Part shown: positions 1 to 5,691 of the stretch, one piece after another
How positions within the stretch are numbered: position 1 is the stretch's first letter
How the letters are laid out: each line of letters starts with the position of its first letter
Assembly (NCBI GenBank): GCA_024638355.1
Contig: JAHEKO010000093.1
Location: 4,584-10,274 of the forward strand
Length of the DNA: 5,691 bases
Direction of reading: 5' to 3'
Source of the DNA: Acidobacteriota bacterium
GTDB lineage: Bacteria; Acidobacteriota; Thermoanaerobaculia; Multivoradales; JAHEKO01
The notes under the pieces: model-generated
Told to the model about the DNA's origin: nothing
The model's database searches: none
The model's input: only the letters and a program-made list of their open reading frames with translations
Made by a program: the position numbers and the translations under genes

Positions 1-1391
<1,391 letters not shown>

Positions 1392-1408
1392 CGCCTGGCC
1401 CGGTCTGG

Positions 1409-1436
1409 GACGGTGTAGGATCGATCCCCAACCGTC
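1409..1436. repeat. 28-bp imperfect palindrome between ppdK and glgC
   Basis: The outer arms GACGGT (1409-1414) and ACCGTC (1431-1436) are perfect inverted repeats. They share the same centre, between 1422 and 1423, as the inner palindrome GGATCGATCC (1418-1427). The two parts are separated by three mismatched bases on each side. As RNA the outer stem could extend by two G-U pairs to 1407/1438. It lies 18 bases after the ppdK stop and 30 bases before the glgC start. It could be a dimeric-repressor operator, a weak terminator for ppdK (the following CTTTC is a poor U-tract), or an RNA hairpin in the glgC leader. The symmetry is directly visible; the role is unknown. Confidence 0.5.
1416..1421 (+). 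promoter_or_regulatory. Weak candidate -10 element for glgC
   Basis: TAGGAT matches TATAAT at four of six positions and is preceded directly by TG. It lies inside the palindrome at 1409-1436 and about 45 bases before the glgC start, a plausible distance. No convincing -35 hexamer is present at the expected spacing; the bases near 1393-1398 read GCCTGG. In GC-rich DNA such a match is weak evidence, and glgC could instead be co-transcribed with ppdK. Confidence 0.22.
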
Positions 1437-1455
1437 TTTCGGCAGGGAGGGAGTG

Positions 1456-1461
1456 AGGAGG
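1456..1461 (+). promoter_or_regulatory. Ribosome binding site of glgC
   Basis: A perfect AGGAGG Shine-Dalgarno core ends five bases before the TTG at 1467. It decides the start: TTG is a rare initiator, but the core's position and the family N-terminus (AVLGGGQGTRLWPLT a few residues in) both support it. The nearby GTG at 1453 and ATG at 1474 are out of frame. Confidence 0.8.
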
Positions 1462-1466
1462 CGAAC

Positions 1467-2732
1467 TTGGATCATGTCGTGACAGCCGTTCTCGGCGGCG
1501 GCCAGGGGACTCGCCTCTGGCCGCTGACCCGGGATCGGGCGAAGCCCGCCGTGCCGCTCGGCGGCAAGTTCCGGCTGATCGACGTACCCATCAGCAACAG
1601 CCTGCGAGCCGGCGTAGACAAGATCTACGTGATGACGCAGTTCAACAGCGCCAGCCTGCACCGGCACATCGCCCAGACCTACCGTTTCGACGTCTTCCGG
1701 GGCGGTTTCGTCAACATCCTGGCTGCCGAGCAGAGCGTCAAGAACCGCGATTGGTACCAGGGGACCGCCGACGCCGTCCGCCAGAACCTCGACCGGCTGA
1801 CCTACACCTGCCCCAGCGAAGTGCTCATCCTCTCGGGCGATCAGCTCTACTTCATGGACCTCGCGGAGTTCGTCGCGGTGCACCGCGAGCGCGAGGCCGA
1901 TCTGACCATCGCCGTCACACCGGTCAGCCGCGATCAGGCATCGCAGCTCGGCATCATGCGCATCGACGGCGAGGGCCGGATCGTGGAGTTCGTCGAGAAG
2001 CCGCAAGATCCCTCGGTGATCGACAGCCTCACCCTCGATCGAGAGACCATCGACAAGCTCGGGCTCCGCGCGGAGCCGGGCTCGCTCCTGGCGAGCATGG
2101 GCATCTATACCTTCAAACCGATGCTCCTCTACGAGCTGCTCGAGGGAACCACGCCGCACGACTTCGGCAAGGAGGTCATTCCGGCGGCGATCCAGGAGCA
2201 TCGCGTCTTCAGCTACGCCCACTACGGCTACTGGCGGGACATTGGGACCATCGGCTCGTTCCACGCGGCCAGCATCGAGCTCACGGTGCCGGTTCCGCAG
2301 GTCAACCTGTACGATCCCCACTTTCCGATCTACACCCACCCGAGGTTTCTGCCCGGGTCCAAGGTCGATCACTGCGAGATCGAGCAGTCGATCCTCTCCG
2401 ACGGCACCATCATCGCGGCTAGTAAGGTCTCGAGCTCCATCATCGGCGTGCGCGGTATCGTGCGCAGCGGGTCGTTCATCGATCGGAGCATCATCATGGG
2501 AGCGACAGGGTTCTCGACCGCGCACGAGCTGGCGAGTGCCGTGCCGCTCGGTATCGGCCACGACTGCCGCCTGCGGAGGACGATCATCGACCTCGACGCG
2601 CGCATCGGCAACGGCTGCCAGCTGGTGAACGAGGCCGACGTACAGGAGGCCGACGGCGACAACTACTACATTCGAGAGGGCATCATCGTGGTGCCGCGCC
2701 GGGCCGAGGTCGCTCCCGGCACCGTGATCTGA
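1467..2732 (+). CDS. glgC: Glucose-1-phosphate adenylyltransferase (ADP-glucose pyrophosphorylase)
   Basis: GlgC makes ADP-glucose and PPi from glucose-1-phosphate and ATP, the regulated first step of bacterial glycogen synthesis, normally as a cytoplasmic tetramer. The 421-residue length is typical. The N-terminal nucleotidyltransferase domain (about 1-290) shows GGGQGTRLWPLTRDRAKPAVP (residues 10-30), WYQGTADAVRQ, SGDQLYFMD with the catalytic Asp125, EFVEKP with the glucose-1-phosphate-binding Lys178, and YWRDIGTIGSF (255-265). The C-terminal left-handed beta-helix (about 300-421) has isoleucine-rich hexapeptide turns. The end (VQEAD, YYIREGIIVV, PGTVI) resembles the cyanobacterial/plant branch rather than the enterobacterial one. 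The two lysines that bind the activator 3-phosphoglycerate in Anabaena (382 and 419, by recalled numbering) align by eye with Leu376 and Arg411, so activator response may differ. It starts at TTG behind a strong ribosome binding site and is followed 28 bases later by glgA, probably in one operon. Confidence 0.96.
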   Translation: MDHVVTAVLGGGQGTRLWPLTRDRAKPAVPLGGKFRLIDVPISNSLRAGVDKIYVMTQFNSASLHRHIAQTYRFDVFRGGFVNILAAEQSVKNRDWYQGTADAVRQNLDRLTYTCPSEVLILSGDQLYFMDLAEFVAVHREREADLTIAVTPVSRDQASQLGIMRIDGEGRIVEFVEKPQDPSVIDSLTLDRETIDKLGLRAEPGSLLASMGIYTFKPMLLYELLEGTTPHDFGKEVIPAAIQEHRVFSYAHYGYWRDIGTIGSFHAASIELTVPVPQVNLYDPHFPIYTHPRFLPGSKVDHCEIEQSILSDGTIIAASKVSSSIIGVRGIVRSGSFIDRSIIMGATGFSTAHELASAVPLGIGHDCRLRRTIIDLDARIGNGCQLVNEADVQEADGDNYYIREGIIVVPRRAEVAPGTVI

Positions 2733-2742
2733 GCCCGCCGCC

Positions 2743-2748
2743 GGAGGG
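2743..2748 (+). promoter_or_regulatory. Likely ribosome binding site of glgA
   Basis: GGAGGG lies in the 28-base gap between glgC and glgA, 12 bases before the ATG at 2761. That is longer than the usual 5-9 bases, so initiation may be modest or helped by translational coupling to glgC. No in-frame alternative start lies between this site and the ATG, and the protein begins in the family-typical way (RICLTASEVTPFAKTGG). Confidence 0.5.
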
Positions 2749-2760
2749 CCCGAAAGAACG

Positions 2761-4224
2761 ATGCCGCCGCTCAGGATCTGCTTGACCGCCTCCGAGGTTA
2801 CGCCGTTCGCCAAGACGGGCGGCCTCGCCGACGTGGCCGCCGCGCTGCCGCGCCACCTTCACGCCCGCGGCCACGACGTCCGCGTCTTTTTGCCCAACTA
2901 CGGGTCGGTCGACCTGCCCGCGGAGGAGTCGCACCCGGTGGGCTTTCTGAGCGACCTCGAGATGCAGATGGGCGCGCGGCGGTATCGGTACACGGTGGTG
3001 ACGACACGCCTGCCGGGCAGCGATCTCTGGGTCTACGCCATCGACTGTCCCGAGCTTTTCGACCGCTCGGCGATCTACGGTCACGGCGACGACCACGTTC
3101 GCTTCGCATTCCTGACCCGCGCCGCCATCGAGTGCTGCCAGCGGATGGGGTGGAGTCCCCACGTCTTTCACTGCAACGACTGGCACACGGCGCTCTTGCC
3201 GCTCTATCTCCGCACCGTCTACGGGTGGGACACCGGGTTCCGCGACGCGCGCACGCTCTTGACCCTGCACAACCTGGCCTATCAGGGTATCTTCTCCAGC
3301 CAGGTGCTCGACGAGCTGTCGCTCGACGGCGACGCGCATCGCTTCTGGGGCCCCGATCTGGACGAAGGCGTGATCAACTTCCTGAAGACCGGCCTGCTCT
3401 ACGCCGACGTTCTGTCGACGGTCAGCCCGACCTACGCCCGCGAGATCCGCAGCGGCGAGCTGGGCATGGGACTCGAGGGGCTCCTGAGCCAGAGAAACGC
3501 CAGCCTCGTCGGCATTCTCAACGGCGTCGACTACACCGAGTGGAACCCGGAGACCGACGCTCACCTGCCGTTCCACTACCGCGCCGACGATCTGCGGGGC
3601 AAGCAGCGGAACAAGCAGGCGCTGCTGCGCGAGCTCGGCCTGGCGCCGGCCGGCGGCGCGCCGCTCCTGGGTCTGGTCTCGAGGCTGACCGCGCAGAAGG
3701 GGTTCGAGCTCTTGTACGGCGTCGTCCCGGAGCTCCTGGCCGCCCGCGACCTGCGCTTCGTCGCCCTCGGCTCGGGAGGCGCCGAATACGAGACCTTCTT
3801 CACCAAGCTCCAGGCGAGCTTCCCCGACCGGGTCTGCTTCTATCGTGGGTTCAGCGAAGAGCTCGCCCATCGCATCGAGGCGTCGAGCGACATCTTCCTG
3901 ATGCCCTCCCGCTTCGAGCCCTGCGGCCTCAACCAGATGTACAGCCTGCGCTACGGCACCGTGCCGGTGGTCCACAAGACCGGCGGGCTGGCCGACAGCG
4001 TCGAGCAGTGGGATTGGGAGCGACAGACCGGCACCGGCTTCCTGTTCGAGCACTTCAACGCCTCCGGCCTGCGCTGGGCCCTGGAGAGCGCGCTGGCGAC
4101 CTACGAGAACCGCGATGCCTGGCTGCGACTGGTACGAAACGGCATGGCCCGCGACTTTTCCTGGGAGCGTCAGGTCCGGCGCTACGAGGAGGTCTACCGC
4201 TTCTTGAGCGCCGGGCGCGAGTAG
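2761..4224 (+). CDS. glgA: Glycogen synthase (ADP-glucose type, GT5)
   Basis: GlgA transfers glucose from ADP-glucose to the non-reducing end of an alpha-1,4-glucan, extending glycogen in the cytoplasm. The 487 residues match the bacterial GT5 length, with two Rossmann domains (GT-B fold). The N-terminal domain carries the ADP-glucose-binding KTGGLADV motif (Lys18), HCNDWHTALLP (137-147) and LHNLAYQG (His170, equivalent to E. coli His161). The middle has TVSPTYAREI and GILNGVDYTEWNP. The C-terminal domain has SRLTAQKG (Lys313, equivalent to E. coli Lys305), PSRFEPCGLNQ with the catalytic-region Glu386, and a second KTGGLADSV loop. All key residues are intact. The ATG at 2761 puts the conserved RICLTASE segment at residue 5, as expected. 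It sits 28 bases after glgC, so substrate-making and substrate-using enzymes are probably co-transcribed. No branching enzyme or glycogen phosphorylase gene is within the window. Confidence 0.97.
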   Translation: MPPLRICLTASEVTPFAKTGGLADVAAALPRHLHARGHDVRVFLPNYGSVDLPAEESHPVGFLSDLEMQMGARRYRYTVVTTRLPGSDLWVYAIDCPELFDRSAIYGHGDDHVRFAFLTRAAIECCQRMGWSPHVFHCNDWHTALLPLYLRTVYGWDTGFRDARTLLTLHNLAYQGIFSSQVLDELSLDGDAHRFWGPDLDEGVINFLKTGLLYADVLSTVSPTYAREIRSGELGMGLEGLLSQRNASLVGILNGVDYTEWNPETDAHLPFHYRADDLRGKQRNKQALLRELGLAPAGGAPLLGLVSRLTAQKGFELLYGVVPELLAARDLRFVALGSGGAEYETFFTKLQASFPDRVCFYRGFSEELAHRIEASSDIFLMPSRFEPCGLNQMYSLRYGTVPVVHKTGGLADSVEQWDWERQTGTGFLFEHFNASGLRWALESALATYENRDAWLRLVRNGMARDFSWERQVRRYEEVYRFLSAGRE

Positions 4225-4235
4225 CCCGCCCGTCT

Positions 4236-4259
4236 CGGCGGCTTCCCACTGCGCCGCCG
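4236..4259 (+). repeat. GC-rich inverted repeat after glgA
   Basis: CGGCGGC (4236-4242) and GCCGCCG (4253-4259) form a perfect 7-bp stem with a 10-base loop, starting 12 bases after the glgA stop. No T-run follows, so it is not a classical intrinsic terminator. It could still pause or end transcription, or protect the 3' end of the glg mRNA. In DNA this rich in G+C, such a stem may also arise by chance. Confidence 0.35.
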
Positions 4260-4285
4260 TGTCCGCCAGCCAGGCTTGCGCTCGA

Positions 4286-4299
4286 CCGGCCCAGGCCGG
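4286..4299 (+). repeat. Short palindrome just before the 7TM phosphatase gene
   Basis: CCGGCC and GGCCGG flank a CA dinucleotide, a 14-base perfect inverted repeat ending 10 bases before the GTG start at 4310. As RNA it would form a 5-bp stem with a 4-base loop over the place where a ribosome binding site would sit; only a weak GGA (4298-4300) is present there. It may affect translation of the downstream gene or be chance GC symmetry. Confidence 0.3.
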
Positions 4300-4309
4300 A
4301 CAATCAGCC

Positions 4310-5691
4310 GTGCTCGGACGCACGACAGCGCGCTGGGCGATCCTGCTGGCGATCGGTGTCGCGGGCGGAGACGCTCGAGCCGCGGCGACCACCTCGGCGC
4401 CGGCGGTGGCCCTCCACACGGGCTGGGAGTACGCACCGGTGGCGGAGGAGTGGACCGCCGCGGAGCCGCCACCCGTACCTTCGGGCGGCTCGGTCGCCTG
4501 GAGGCCCCTCGAGGAGCTGAGCCCGCGGCAGCTGACCGAGGCGGGCCAGGCGTGGTTGCGCTTGCGGCTGCCGGCAACCGACTTCGAAGGGCCGGCCCTC
4601 GCCTTCTGGTCGAACCGCGCGGCGCTCGTCCTCTACCTCGACGGCGAGCCGTTCTACGCCTTCGGCGGCCGCGCGCGGGGAGCGCGGCGGGAAGGCTGGA
4701 CCTGGCACGTCGTGCCGCTCGAGCGCGGCGCCGCCGGGCGGTGGCTCGCCGTCTGGGGTCCACATCCGGTTCCCGGTTCGGTGTCGCCGCGAGACTGGCA
4801 GCTGGTGCCGCAGGCGCAGGCCGGCTCGCTGCACTCCGTTCGGATGAAGCGGACGATCGTGCGCGAGCTCGGCCCCCTCTTTCTGGGGTCGGTCCTCCTG
4901 GTCGTCGCCCTGGGTGCCTTTGGGCTCTATCTCTTTCGCGGCAGGAAGGGCGAGCTGGCGCCGGTCTACTTCGGCGCCTTCGCCGGGATCTACGGCATAC
5001 GCCTGCTCGCCGCGACCGATCTCGTCGCCCTGGCCAGCGACGCGCCCGCCTTCCTCTTGTCGCGGATCGTGGCCTTTTGTACCTACCTCATCAACATCCC
5101 GTCGGTGCTCTTCTTCGAGCAGTTCTTCGGTTGGGGCTGGAAGTCGGCTATTCGCCGGCTCTGGCAGATTCAGCTGGTCTACGCGGTCGCCGCGATCGGC
5201 ACGGATCTCGCGACCGGAGGGATCGGGGTACTGATGTTCCTCAACGCCTACCTCGTGCTGCTGATGATGGCGGTAGCGCTCGCCCACGTCCTCTGGCCGC
5301 GGGAGCAAGAGGTTCCCGAGGCGCGGATCTTCCGCTCGTCGTTTCTGATTCTGGCGCTCTTCGTGGTCAACGAAAATCTGGAGGGGGCGGGCCTCGTGCC
5401 CTGGCGCCTGGGGGTCGAAGGTGTCGGGTTCTTCCTCTTTCTCTGTGGCATGGCCTACGCTCTCGGGCGCCGCGTGCTGAGGACCGAGCGCAAGCTGGTC
5501 GCGGTGGAGCGCGAGCTGGAGACGGCGCGCCAGATTCAGGCTTCGATCCTGCCCCGCCGAATGCCCGAGATCGCCGGCCTGGAAGTGGCCGCGCGCTACG
5601 TGCCGGTCGCGAGCGTCGCCGGCGATTTCTACGACTTCATCCGGGTGGGCGAAACGCGGCTCGGCGTTCTGATCGCCGACGTCGCGGGGCA
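4310..5691 (+). CDS. 7TM (7TMR-DISM-like) membrane protein with SpoIIE/RsbU-type phosphatase domain, 3' end outside window
   Basis: 460 codons are visible and the frame is still open at the edge. Residues 1-24 look like a signal peptide (basic start, ILLAIGVAGG core, ARA before the cut). Residues 25-178 form a periplasmic, beta-rich, Trp-rich domain (WLRLRLP, LVLYLDGEPFYAFGG) resembling the jelly-roll sensor domains of 7TMR-DISM proteins. Seven hydrophobic helices follow, near 186-209, 217-235, 248-269, 284-300, 305-328, 343-357 and 367-386. Basic residues at 210-213, 278-283, 331-342 and 387-395 place those loops and the C-terminus in the cytoplasm. A helical linker (about 390-408) leads into the SpoIIE/RsbU PP2C start: ARQIQASILPRRMP, AGDFYDF (metal-ligand Asp439, Asp442) and IADVAG (Asp457). 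Known relatives dephosphorylate anti-sigma-factor antagonists; the target here is unknown. The GTG at 4310 fits the signal peptide best; an in-frame GTG at 4259 would add 17 residues before it. Confidence 0.88.
   Translation, partial: MLGRTTARWAILLAIGVAGGDARAAATTSAPAVALHTGWEYAPVAEEWTAAEPPPVPSGGSVAWRPLEELSPRQLTEAGQAWLRLRLPATDFEGPALAFWSNRAALVLYLDGEPFYAFGGRARGARREGWTWHVVPLERGAAGRWLAVWGPHPVPGSVSPRDWQLVPQAQAGSLHSVRMKRTIVRELGPLFLGSVLLVVALGAFGLYLFRGRKGELAPVYFGAFAGIYGIRLLAATDLVALASDAPAFLLSRIVAFCTYLINIPSVLFFEQFFGWGWKSAIRRLWQIQLVYAVAAIGTDLATGGIGVLMFLNAYLVLLMMAVALAHVLWPREQEVPEARIFRSSFLILALFVVNENLEGAGLVPWRLGVEGVGFFLFLCGMAYALGRRVLRTERKLVAVERELETARQIQASILPRRMPEIAGLEVAARYVPVASVAGDFYDFIRVGETRLGVLIADVAG

Noticed and set aside
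1407..1440. Classical intrinsic terminator for ppdK
   Set aside because: The stem is interrupted by mismatches and is followed only by CTTTCGG, without a run of T residues; recorded as a palindrome of unknown role instead.
2683..4419. A 578-codon open frame on the - strand opposite glgA
   Set aside because: Same explanation: it mirrors glgA codons, shows no family motif and has no credible ribosome binding site.
3132..4520. A 462-codon + strand frame overlapping glgA and the next gene's start
   Set aside because: The translation is dominated by Arg, Ala and Pro, as expected from a shifted frame of GC-rich coding DNA, while the overlapped GlgA frame is clearly real.
4304..5308. A 334-codon - strand frame opposite the 7TM phosphatase gene
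   Set aside because: The + strand frame has a signal peptide, seven helices obeying the positive-inside rule and a SpoIIE motif set, so the highly charged antisense product is a shadow.

Overview
The window is GC-rich, roughly two-thirds G+C by eye, and densely coding, with every supported gene on the + strand. It holds the end of a pyruvate,phosphate dikinase gene (ppdK), a complete glgC, a complete glgA, and the 5' two-thirds or so of a membrane-anchored SpoIIE/RsbU-type phosphatase gene that runs off the right edge. The gene set, the high GC and the 7TM-plus-SpoIIE protein suggest a free-living Gram-negative-type bacterium, perhaps an Acidobacteriota (Thermoanaerobaculia-like) lineage. That placement is inference only; no rRNA or other phylogenetic marker is present.

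Layout: bases 1-1391 encode the phosphohistidine-domain end and PEP-binding barrel of PPDK. A 75-base gap follows, containing a 28-bp imperfect palindrome, a weak candidate -10 and a strong ribosome binding site. glgC (1467-2732) starts with TTG and is of the cyanobacterial/plant-like type. After 28 bases comes glgA (2761-4224). An 85-base gap with two GC-rich inverted repeats separates glgA from a GTG-started gene (4310 to beyond 5691). That gene encodes a signal peptide, a periplasmic beta-rich domain, seven membrane helices, a short helical linker and the start of a PP2C-like phosphatase domain.

How the genes work together: PPDK interconverts pyruvate and PEP and can feed gluconeogenesis. 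GlgC activates glucose-1-phosphate to ADP-glucose, and GlgA polymerises it into glycogen. The first three genes therefore read as a carbon-storage cluster, with the entry step of gluconeogenesis beside the two committed steps of glycogen synthesis. The fourth gene is a signalling protein; a link to glycogen is suggested only by adjacency. No mobile element, CRISPR array, tRNA or rRNA was seen, and nothing here is convincingly a new biological system. The points most worth checking are the palindrome upstream of glgC, the substituted activator-site lysines in GlgC, and the 7TM phosphatase next to glgA.
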